From the NCBI GenBank assembly GCA_016802295.1, contig JAESIW010000137.1, positions 3,193,961-3,257,960 on the forward strand: a stretch of 64,000 nucleotides of DNA, written 5' to 3'. Positions 44,633-56,300 of this stretch are shown piece after piece. The stretch's first letter is position 1; every line of letters starts with the position of its first letter. The position numbers and the translations under genes were made by a program. A model generated the notes under the pieces. That model was not told the DNA's origin. It made no database searches and saw only the letters and a program-made list of their open reading frames with translations. Origin of the DNA: Brachionus rotundiformis. Lineage: Eukaryota; Rotifera; Eurotatoria; Ploima; Brachionidae.

Positions 44633-46894
44633 ATGGCAGGTAATACACCTCCGTTTCCTTTCAATCCTTTATTTAATCCGTCCATGCCAATGCCTTTTCC
44701 TCCTCCAATTATACCTGGAGCAACAGTGCCGCCAATTATTCCTCCGATAATGCCAAGTAATTTTTTGTTATATTTAAATGAGAATACTTTTACATAAGAT
44801 ATTTTTTAACAGCAGGAAACCTAGGCCCAATGAGCGCTAAACCAGGTGAACCAGTCAAACCAGATGTGAGTGTTTGGAGCGAGCATTCAACTCCAGAAGG
44901 ACGCAAGTATTACTATAATTCGGTAACCAAGGAATCAAAATGGGAAAAGCCCGAAGGCTTCAAATCTCCGAGTGAATCTGCAGCAAAAAATGTTTGGATA
45001 GAATATAAAACTGATGATGGAAAACCATATTATTACAACACTATCACAAAAGAGTCTAGATGGGAAAAACCAGCGGAATACAAAGAAGCTGATGTTGCTA
45101 AATCAAGCTCAAAAACTGACTTGGAACAGAAGAAAACTTCCGAAATTAAAGAAGTACCAATTCAGGATTCAAAAAAGAATATTCTAAACGAAATAAAGCT
45201 ACCGAGTGAGGCTCAATCAAGTAATAATTCAGTAAGTAGTGATGCTTACGGAAGTGATAATAGTAACTTGGGTAGCTCAACTCCAAAATCAGGAGATTCA
45301 AAACTGCAAACCACATTTGATTTTACTGATAAGAAAAAAGCCATTGAAGCATTCAAAGAACTATTGAGAGAAAAAAATGTATCTAGTAATTCTAGTTGGG
45401 AGCAAGCATTAAAACTAATTGGCAGCGATCCTCGTTATGGAACTCTTAAACATTTAAATGAAAAAAAGCAAGCATTTAATGCTTATAAGGTTCAAAAGCA
45501 GAAAGAAGAAAAAGAAGAAGAGAGACGCAAGCTAAAACAAAATAAAGAAGAATTGGAAAAATTTTTGATGACATGTGAGCACATGAACTCGACAATAAAA
45601 TATGCCAAGGCAGAAAAAATGTTTGCCAATTTGAGTGTATGGACTTGTGTACCAGAAAGAGACAGACGTGACATTTATGATGATATTGTTGTAATACTAG
45701 AAAAAAAAGAAAAAGAAGAAGCCAAAAATATGAGAAAGCGTAACATAAAGGTGTTAAAGGATATCTTGGAATCAATGAGTAAAGTGACATACAAGACCAG
45801 ATGGAGCGAGGCGCAAAAACTCTTGTTCAAAGATCCGCATTTTACCCAGGACATGGACTTGCAAAACATGGATAAAGAAGACGCATTGGTCGTTTTTGAG
45901 GATCACATACGCTCTTTGGAAAAGGAGCACATTGAAGATCTGCAAAAAAGGAGAAAATGGATTAGACGCCAAGAAAGAAAGAATAGAGATGCATTTTTGT
46001 GTCTTTTGGACGAGCTGCGTGACCAGAATAAACTTAATTCGAGTTCTCTCTGGATGGAATTGTACTCTACCATATCTGCTGATGAACGATTTAATGCGTT
46101 GTTGATGCAGGAAGGTTCCACTCCGCTTGATCTGTTCAAATTTTATGTCGATGACCTAAAGGCAAGGTTTCATGAAGACAAGAAGCTAATTAAAGAAATA
46201 ATTAGAGAAAAAAAATTTGAATTTCAATCTACAACTAATTTAGAGGAATTTACTGAGTTTTTAAAGCAAGACAAACGAATTGAGTCTGTTGAACTGGCAA
46301 ATATTAAACTTTCTTTTAACCATTTTATGGAAAAATATGAACAAAAGGAGAAGGAAAAACAAAAAGAAGAACAAAAAAAGATAAAAAAAATTGAGCAATC
46401 ATTCAAGAGCCTGTTGAAAAAATTAGAAATTACCGAATCTACAAAGTATGAAGAAATTAAGGAAAAAATTGTAAATGAAGAGGCATATTTGACAATAGGT
46501 GATGATAAAGAATGTGAGCGTTTGTTTAATGAATTTCAGCAGCAAATGCAAGAATCTTGTCTTCATCATGTCAAGAAAAAGAAAGAAAAGCGAAAAAAAA
46601 ATAAGCGATCGAGGTCATCATCAAGAGATTCGGAGATTGATACAAAGGTAAGCAAAAAAGATCAAGATCTATCAGATAGCAGGAACAACTCGGACTCCGA
46701 AGTTGGTAAAAATGATAAAACTGATGAACCAAATGGATCTAAGTCAAGCAAAAAGCACAAAAAATCCAAAAAGAGGAAGCGACAAAAATCGGTAAATTTT
46801 AATTAAATATTTCACCAAGGACTTGAATAATTTTTTTGATATTTTTAAATTTAAGGAAAGCTCGAGCGGATCAGATGATGCAGATCAAGACTGA
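44633..46894 (+). CDS. PRP40 pre-mRNA-processing factor
   Basis: U1 snRNP-associated splicing factor that bridges the 5' splice site and branch-point proteins. Exons 44633-44756, 44813-46791 and 46856-46894 encode 713 residues. The N-terminus is Pro/Met-rich (FPFNPLFNPSMPMPFPPP). WW1 is VWSEHSTPEGRKYYYN..WEKP at about 62-92 and WW2 is VWIEYKTDDGKPYYYN..WEKP at about 103-133. A Ser-rich linker precedes tandem FF domains from about residue 200 to 610 (first FF: KAIEAFKELLREKNVSSNSS). The C-terminus is very basic and RS-like (KKKEKRKKNKRSRSSSRDS) for nuclear localisation, ending ESSSGSDDADQD. Domain order matches PRPF40A/B. The last 13 codons come from a separate exon. Confidence 0.94.
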
Positions 46895-48764
46895 AGATAG
46901 CTAAATATGAATTATAAAAAGAGCCATATTTGTTAATTTTATGTAGCTAACAATTAGATTTTAATAATAATTTAAAATCTTAATTCGATAAAAAAAGAAT
47001 TCAATTTTTCTTATAAAGAAGCGCTTGAAAATTGTTCATTTAACTGTATTTTATTGATAAAAATTAAAAAATTGTTTTTTTTTGTTGTTGATTAAGATCA
47101 AATAAAATCAAAAAAATTAAATTCAAAATTTATCTTTAATTTATTTATTCAAATATTGGCAGATCAAAATAAAAAATAATAATAATGTCTTGAGTTAGAG
47201 ACGGAAATGAAATAAATAAATTAATTTTTCAAATGAAAAGTTTTGTCCGGAACAAATTTTTTAAATAGTCGAAAAATTTAATTAGTAATTTAAAAGAAAA
47301 CAATTCTGATTTATTTTAAATATTAAGATTTTTTTATTTTCATGCCATTTTTGTGCCAATTAGACCATTTTTTGTTGAGTATTGATTTAGATTAATTAGA
47401 TGAATGAAAATAGAGCATAAAGCCAATAATTCAATAATTAGGCTTTATCAATTTTTCAATGTAGAATAAGTGTTCTTATTTAAGAATAAAAGAATTAAAA
47501 AAATATATTTAAGTATTAAAGTATGTATATGAGAGTCTTGTATTAAAAGGGGCCTTTATGTGTGTTAAAAAAATTTCCTTTAGGTCAAGTTCTATCGCTT
47601 TAATTATTCCGATATGTTATCTTTTCTAAATTTTTTAAGTACTAACATAATTTTTTCTTTCAATGGATTTATTCTATTTGGCCCAAACTTTTGTTTAAAC
47701 ATGAACCATATCACGCATTTTCAATAAATAAGAGAAAAGTGATAAATTTAATTTTTATTGACTAATAAATTCTGGGATTAATTTAATCTTTTCAAGTTCA
47801 AATTTCTTTTTTTGCATTGTAATAGAAAAAAAGAACATTTTTTTGATAAATTCAATTTTGATTAGATTAATTCCAAAAAATATTTTAAATGATTTTTTTG
47901 CTCAAAAGATTAAAATTATTGTTTTAAGAAAACTTTAATTGAATTTTTCATATACGGAATTTAGGCTCTTAAGGTCATAAATTTAGTTTTACGAGCCAAC
48001 AAATAAAGTCACATTTCTATTGTTTATAAGTCGACCATAATCATATTAAATTTCATATCCATAGAGCCAAGCTAGCCTCTCAATACCAGCTTAATAAGAT
48101 TTGAGTATCAACTCTTTCTACATTATTATTAATTTATAGCTTATAAATCAAATATATTTATTTACGAACTACATTCTCAAATTGATCAGCATATCGATAA
48201 ATTCAAACATATCAAGTTTCGTTTATCTTATCTATATCGAATGTAATTTAAAAATTCTATCTTCCTATGGAGTAAAATAGTTCAAGTTTTAAGCCGGGCT
48301 TAGCTCTAGTCGCCGAAATTCGAATATTATCTAAAATCTACTAAACAAAAGTTAATTTTTATTATAGTGTTTATTACATCACAAACATAGATAAAAACTA
48401 ATATGACTATTTTATTTTATTTTATTCATCCCCGGAGGCTTTCAACTCGGACTTTTTTTTTTATCTCTCCAGGTCTAGATAGAATTTTATATTAAAAATC
48501 TTATTTTATGTCCAATAGAGGAAGTCCTAGAAGCGAACAAATAATTTTTTTATTCTAATTTTTATAAGTCTTCTATTTTATTATATTTGTTTAAGCTTGA
48601 TTTGTTTTAGCACAATATATCACGCTATTTTAGTCTTGATAGTTTCAACTGGTGGTCTAAATGATCGGACATGCAATTCTGCCATAAATTTTCTAAATTT
48701 TTTAATTAGCCAAGTGTTTTTATATCTTAATTAGAATTTTAAAAGAAATTTTCATTTTCATTCA
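46895..48764. other. AT-rich spacer downstream of PRP40
   Basis: PRP40 3' untranslated region followed by AT-rich DNA without a recognised gene. Near 48430-48450 a short GC-richer string (CCCCGGAGGCTTTCAACTCGG) loosely recalls the 3' UTR of the LINE at 27635-27675, so an old LINE end may lie here. Confidence 0.4.
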
Positions 48765-49065
48765 GGGCCATTTCTTTTGAGCCGACCTTTTGCCTTAGTA
48801 GCCTTAGTCTTAGCTTGTCCCAATGTTATTTTCATTTCAGCAAGCTCTTTTGTGATTGTTATCCTCCATTTTATTGCTCACCGTCCTACCTTTCTTCACT
48901 CTTGTGGTGTCCATTGAAGAGCTCTGTTTGGTATTCGCGTTTATTTCATTCTAAGTACATGTCCAAGTCACCGTGGCCCTTATTTTTTTCATCATTTTTT
49001 TGTATAACCATGATTTGGCACTATCTCAGGCTAGTGGATACCAAGTATCCTCAAGCTTCCAGTCT
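48765..49065 (-). pseudogene. Decayed LINE reverse-transcriptase C-terminus
   Basis: On the minus strand, with several stops, the translation reads SLRILGIH*PEIVPN, LGHVLRMK*TRIP, ALQWTPQ and WRITITKELAEMKITLGQAK. These match, from memory, the conserved C-terminal region of RTE-type LINE reverse transcriptases (LGHVLRM, RGRPKTTWRRTI, ELAEMKLTWGQA). The plus-strand open frame over 48815-49084 is only a shadow. It is clearly older than the truncated LINE at 26924-27703. Confidence 0.72.
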
Positions 49066-52000
49066 GAAAGGTATATACTCATAATCTCTTTTACACAATA
49101 TCCAAAAATTATATTTACTTTTTAAAAAAGTTGGAAAATAGTAATTTTGTAAATGGGGCTGTAAGGAAGGACTGGGTCTTATAAAGAAATATTCAGCTTA
49201 AGTTTATGAGAAAAATACGATCAGTATACTGGTAACAAAGGCGCATTTTGCTTTTGCGAGTCTGTTGCTAATTCCCATATATTATTATATTGTTTTAATT
49301 GTATAAGAACTTAAAATTATATTAATTTAAGCGTGGCATGTAATTTTTGAATAAGCTGTCAAATTAAAATTTAACCTTGAGCTAACTTAATTAAAATTGA
49401 AAGATAGTATCAGATCACGAAAGGTTTGGTGAAAGTTTTTAGCCAAATCGGATCGATTTTAGTAGAAATATTTTTTCCCTTTAAGCTTAATAAAAATTGA
49501 AAGTTAAGTTAATAGAAAAAAATATGAGTGCCTAGAGCTGTTTATCCATTTTAATTTAGTCCATTTAATATCATTTTTAATATTTTCTTACATGTTCATA
49601 TATCGTTAAGATTTTAGTTTCATTTAGCTCTATCAGTGAACCATTAATGGCTTTTTGCTACGCATTAAAGTGTCATTAATCATTCACAGAAGTTTGTATT
49701 TTCATTTACAATAAGAGTTAAATTTGTAGCCAAATTGATAAATAGCCTTTGAGCAGAACGCGCCGGCTACTATTCTAAGTATTCTAAACAAAGTTCAAAA
49801 ATTTTATCAACAAAACCTTATAAATTAGTAAAGAAAAGATTTTCCAAGATGGCTTTGTTTTGTAGTCTGCAGCAAGTGTGGATCAAATTAAGACTTCAAT
49901 AATAAGTCAAATACAAGCGTGTTTTTTTCTTTTAATAAATTGATTAATCAAATATAAATATTTATTTTGTAGAGGAGTTTATGAGAGGTTTGACTAAGAA
50001 ATCAGGATAGTAGTGGTCATCAAATGACCAAATGAGACATGTGCTCAATTGTTGTGACTATTGTTCTAGAGCAATTGGCTCGAGACTAGATCCCTTCGGT
50101 TCTCAAAATGCCAATTAGTCAAGCTCTTGAAATTAGAACGTAAATTTTTGTCCTAATTTAACGACTGCTGCAGATTTTATCTACAGACAAGTGCGTATTG
50201 ATTTAAGCCAGAGATAAACACAATCGCGGAAGCAAGCAAAATCTGCTGCTCTGTTTGTAATTAGAGCTGTTTTTGGTTTACTCAACGAATTATGAGTAAC
50301 CGTTAGTTTCGCTCTAACGATCTTCTGACCACACAGGACCCGGACATATCATTAGCATATATTAATGAGTTCAAAATCAATAATTTATAAACTAGGCCCT
50401 ACAAAATTATTAGCATAAATCGAAACAAACTAACAAGAGGGTTATCGATTTTTTATGAATTTGCTCTCATCGTTTCGATTTGACTATCAACTCTCTCTCT
50501 CTCTCGTTTTGTAGCTTTAAGTTGTTTTTTATTATTTCTTCTTGTTATTCTCGTTCAACGAGAACTATAGCGATTATTATTAATCATAAAAAATTATAAT
50601 CGCGGAACTAAAATGTGTAGTATGTTTATATTTGTTGCCTATTTTATGTTCATTTTACTGGTCAATGAATAAGCAATGGACTTAGTGTGTCATTTCGGAC
50701 CATTATTTTTCTCAATATGTCGCGTTGCTAAGCCTAAAACGAGAACCAGTTTGACTCTGATTAGACCAGATTATCCCAAGTGCTTAATTAAGGTTTTTGC
50801 TAAATTTTTTTTCGTTTGGTGCACTGTTCCAAGTCAAAAAAATTAAGTAATATCTCTATTTGTTAAAAATAAATAAATTATAGTTTGATTGATTTATTAA
50901 TGGTTAGTATATTGCTTAATTAGGTAACTAGATGCATTTGAATAGACTTTTATTTCAAAAATAAAAACCTTTATCAACTTGAGTATATGTTTTTCTTATA
51001 TAAAAGAGTTAAATTTAAATCGATCAAATTATTTGATTGTAAATATTGATTTAATGCAAAATAATGAGTGATCAACATAAATGAAGTTAAGCCTGTTTTT
51101 TCTGACAAGAAAAGTTTCTAATTTTAAGTTTTTCATTTTGGTATAAAGCGGAAGACAAGTTGGTATAGTCCATACTTGCCCATACAGCTTTTTACTCTAG
51201 CTTCAGATTTTGTCAATTATAAGCTATTTAAATAAACTATTTTTAAAAGGTTTATTCTGGAATAGATGCCAATCAAGTTTTCCAAGTATATTTGCTATCA
51301 AACGCCACTAGTATGGGCTTAGTAGATAAAAAATATCATTTTGTTAATAAGTTTTCTTTTTTAAGAAAGAAAGTCATACTGAGCTCAAAGATCATTGTTG
51401 TTACAAAATTTATAAATCACAAATATTTTTTATTCATTAAAATAAATGAGTACTAACTAATCTTTGAGAATTTTTTTTACTATTTGTATATAAGTTAATG
51501 AAGAGATTTTTTATTTATTGTACAAAAACAACTTAATATAAAATTTAAATTTAAAAACAGCTGCAATTGATTAGATTTATTTTATTTAATTATTTGTTGT
51601 AAGATTTTTGTTTATCTGAGTATGTTGCGTAAATCGATTCAATTTTCTTGATTAATTAAGAGTGCTCAGAGGGCGCATTACCAATCAAAATTTTTAAGCC
51701 AAATAAAATAAAATGAGATTGAACAAAAAAAATTGTTTAGCCATTGTCCAATTTTTTATTTATAAATTATTAGGATTTTTTCTTTTCATTTTAAATTGGC
51801 TATCTTGATACAATCAAAAGTATTTGAGGTCAATTTACTTTTTGATCTTGTTTTATATTTGGGAACTTATCTATGAAGAGAAAAGGTTTTTTTTTGATAA
51901 ATCGTGAGTGAGAATGTCAAATAATTGAGTAAATAGCCAAATTATTTATATTGTCTTTAGTAGAGCCTGCCTTAACTCTATCTTATTTAAATAACACAAT

Positions 52001-53310
52001 TTAAAGATAGTTGATCCTTAGAGCTGAGAGATCTGCATTCGAAAATATTCCATCTCATAAATCAAAAATGATTTGGCTATTTTTCTCTTCTAGATTCATG
52101 AATTTTCTTTAAACAAGACAATTTTTTCGTAAATAAATGATATTACAATTTACTTATGTTCCTGAAATAGTTACACTTAATAAAAAACGATTAATACATT
52201 AAATATTGATCAAAAAAATTTAATCAGACGAATGTTCAACATTTACCTTAAATGCCTTAAAAGTTATTAAGATCTTGAAATTTGAACAATTTTATCATTT
52301 ATAAGAATTACCGTTTATTGAGTCCATAATATTTAATTTATTAGCATCTAATAATTTTGAGTACAATTTGCAAAACGTTACTATCTGTCCATCTAAGTCA
52401 AACAATTCTTTTGAGTCAGATATTAAATTTTTGACCAACCATTTTTATAAGTTAAACACTACAAGCACCAAGCATTTTTTCGTGATTTTTAATCTATAAT
52501 ATTTTTTAAATACAAGTAGTAATTTTATTGAATATTCAACTTTTTTTTCAATAAAAAGACAAAATCTATATTATTGATAAAAAAATACAAAAAATATGAG
52601 GATTGGTTCTTCTAGTGTTAAAAGAGAGTTAAAGGAACATTTTTTTTATAAGTGATGGTATATGCGACTGTATCAAAATGTGTCTAGAAAACCAAAGATT
52701 TAAAAATTGTCATTTATTTTTAAATGAATTAATAAGGCCTAAATGAATCTCATTGCTTGGTGTTCAAAATTAATTTTCGTTTTAATTTTTACATTTATAA
52801 ACTTTTTAATATTTTTTATATACTTAATTTTTTATTTTTTACTTCTCCTGAAGGAGGTTAATTAAATTCAAATAAAAAAAAATAATTCGAATAAAGGATA
52901 ATTTGTAATTGAAATACAAGCAAGTTTATTCTATTTGAGGAAATACGGCAGATGATCAACTCGATGCAGTAATCTCTGTCAGATCGGAGCCTACGCTCAA
53001 ATAGGTACTAAGAAAAGATATGAGCAGTTACTATGCTCCTAAATGAGTGTATAAAAATAAAAGATAGTTAATAGATTTTATAAACTTTTATTTATAAATA
53101 TAAAAATTGACTACATGTAACGTTATGGATACATGATAAATTTCTAATGAGCACTTGAGAATAGTCTAATTGTTTCCTGCTTGATTTGCTTTAGAGCAAA
53201 AGATCCGATGTCAGTTAAAACAAGCCGATCAATTAATTATAACCACACTTAATCAATCATTTTATATTTTTCCTTACTTTATAGATTAGAATGAGATTTA
53301 TGAACTAAAA
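49066..53310. other. Long non-coding region upstream of N-cadherin
   Basis: No gene found. The stretch 50030-50800 is visibly less AT-rich than its surroundings and includes a (CT)n tract (50491-50505) and a 17-base palindrome TTCTCGTTCAACGAGAA (50548-50564); it may hold cadherin promoter or enhancer sequence. Immediately before the gene, TTTTTCCTTACTTTATAG (ending 53284) is a strong splice-acceptor-like sequence, followed by a short upstream ORF. Confidence 0.45.
53291..53308 (+). promoter_or_regulatory. Upstream ORF (MRFMN) before the cadherin ATG
   Basis: ATG AGA TTT ATG AAC TAA, with two in-frame ATGs, ends two bases before the main start at 53311. It lies downstream of the acceptor-like site at 53284, so it should be present in the mature leader and could reduce or regulate translation by reinitiation. 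Confidence 0.5.
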
Positions 53311-56300
53311 ATGAAGCTTACTCATTTAATTTTCATAGCTTTGGCAATTCCGTATATTGTCACCTCAGACGAATGCTTCACGTACAAACGCCTGAGCACA
53401 GATGACATAGATGATCAGCACTCGATTGAGATCCACCTAAATCCAGCGTCTAACATATCCCAATCGTTTACAAAACAAATCAAAACAATGTACACTCAAA
53501 GGATAAAAAATGAATCACGTGACTTGTTCGACGAGTCTTTGTTCGGGTTTCAGCTCAATGGTCGCAATAGAGTCGAATTTCGGGTGAAAAAACCCGAACT
53601 AATCAACCAACTGGTCGATGCAACATTTGTGTTTGACCTTAATTTAAAATGCGATTTGGTCATTGACTTCTACAGACCAAATGTAGAATCGTTTATAGAC
53701 GATTTGACAGCGCTTATTAACCTGAATGAGGCGCAAACATTTCACTTCAGCCAAACGAACAATCTGCTCACACACATTCAACTGGACACCCTATTGCCAA
53801 GACTGGACCAAAGTCCGTACACAGTCGTTTGTCTCAAGTGTGACATTAACAGCAAAGAACTGGACTCAGTAAACATAAGCATAAGCGAAAACGAGCTATC
53901 GCTCAGAGTCGAGCAATTTGAAGAAGCAGATTTGGTCTACAATGACGTGATAATGCTGATCGAGCAATCGACCAGCCGTTTTTACCTCATAGTCCGAGTG
54001 TTCAGACCAGAGAGCCACTTTGACCATTTGATATTTAGCCTGGAAGAAAAGCGTCAAAAGAGATACTCAAACCAGCTTATGTACATGCAAGGCGGACCTC
54101 ATCTAAGTCCACTGCCAAGCTCAAATTTCAACATGCTAAAAACAGCCCAGCTGGCCATCACCGAAGAAACGGTCGGCCTGCAAACCAAGCTCAAAATATA
54201 CGACTTTGTGTGGATGGACTACCAGATAAACGCCACAGACTACGTCAAGGAGCGCATTCAGCTAATAGCTCCCGACAATCCCATACTCAACATTACCAAG
54301 CCTTTTGACTACGAACTAGGCGGACCAATGCACACATTTCAGATAATATTCACGCGCAAAATAGACAAGCGTGTGGTAAAGGACATTAAGCCAATAAACA
54401 TTAAAGTAATTGACATAAACGACGAGCCGCCTGTTTGGAAAATGGACGAGCCAGTGCCGTATACGGCAGTGGTCGAACGAGATCCGAGACCAGGTCAGCT
54501 CGTGTTTCAATTTATAGCCGAAGATCCGGACACACAATCAGAAGTAGTCTACACTCTACACTCCAAGTCGCCTAATACCACACGCTTGGTAATGAAAGAG
54601 GGAAAAATATTCACTGTGCCCGGAGCACCATTTCAATTTGATACATACAAAATTTTGGTATCGGCTCATGACGCCAAAGCGGCCAGTGTCTACAGACCGT
54701 TCGGCTCACACATGCACACAAACAAATCACAGGAAATATTTGCCGAATTGAGTGTAATTGTGGGAAAAAAAGCACCACAATTTTACCAAAGCGAGTACAG
54801 AGTAAACATTAGTGAAAATGCGCCAATTGGTTTTAACGTGATACAAATGCGTGCCAAATCGTTCAATCCAGACCCAATGAACAAAAAACATCTCAGATAT
54901 TCGCTAGAAACACGAGAGGGCCAGTCGGCCGAGTTCAGCATCTATTCCGAAAATGGCACTGTCATTTTGGCACGCAAGGTCGACTACGAAACAGACAAAC
55001 GAGAATTTAATCTAATTGTACACGTGACCGAACAGTCCGGTTGGCTATTGTCCTCTTGGGTTCGCTTGATTGTCTACATAGAAGACTACAACGACAACTC
55101 GCCCCAATTTACACTGTCCGAGTATGTGCGCAATCAGGCAGTGGCCGAAGACATTGAGCTGGACACATTTATAATACAAGTGGAGGTGCAGGACCGTGAC
55201 AGTGGACCTAATGCGCAAATAGAGTGGCAAGTGTCGAACGAGAATTTCTACATTCGACCGTATTCGCAAACGGACACCAAACGAGCCAAAATATACAACG
55301 GTGCCACGCTTGACTTTGAAATACCGCAGCACATGTACCGCTTTGACGTGATCGCATGCGACAAAGGCGAGCCAAAGCTGTGCGCGTCGGCCAAAGTGTC
55401 CGTGCCCATTAGCAACGTAAACGACGAGAAGCCCAAATTTGACCAAAAAGTAATACTGGCCACTTTGGACGAAAATGTTCCGCCTGGCGCCTATGTGACC
55501 ACCGTTCAGGCGACAGACGGCGACGGAGACCGCATCTACTTCTCGCTAAAGGACGAGTCGGGCCCGTTCGAAATAAACCGCGAATCGGGCATCGTAAAGG
55601 TCAAGGTCGACAAAAAAATCGACCCCACCGAAGACTACTACAACTTGACTGTGTACGCCCAGGACGACGGCTCGTGCTGCTGTGCTCCCGGCTCCTCATC
55701 GCCGCGCATCCTCAAACTATCCTACATGTCATACAACCCCAATTGCAAGGTGAAGACAAATCGCGAAGAGGCCACCCTGGTAATCAAAATTCGCGACATA
55801 AACGACCATGCGCCCAAATTCTACGACTGTGACAACTATTCGCGTCTCGCCCAAGTGCCAGAAGAGAGCCCCGTCGGCACCAAAGTGATCCAAGTGGAGG
55901 CGATAGACGCGGACAAGGGCGAAAATGGCCAAGTCGAATACGAAATACTCTCCACGCACAACGAACGCAATCAACCGTTTCGCATCGACACCAACACTGG
56001 CCTGATCACGACCAACATTGTCTTCGACCGCGAATCCAACAACAAATACAACGAGTACAGCATTACGGTAAAGGCCAAGGACAAGGGCAAGCCCCATCCG
56101 CTCTCGGACGCTTGTTCGTTTCGCATCAAAATACTGGACATAAACGATCATGCGCCGTACTTCTACGAGCCCGAATACAAGCTGTCGATTAAGTACGGCG
56201 CACAGCCGGGCTACAACATACACAGAATAATAGCCAGTGACGCAGACTCGGGCAAAAACGCCGAAATAAAGTACCGCATAGAAAAAGCTGGCCGCTATGC

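Noticed and set aside
48815..49084. An 89-codon Cys/Phe/Ser-rich plus-strand open frame
   Set aside because: Its complement encodes a stop-ridden but recognisable LINE reverse-transcriptase C-terminus, so the plus-strand frame is a shadow.
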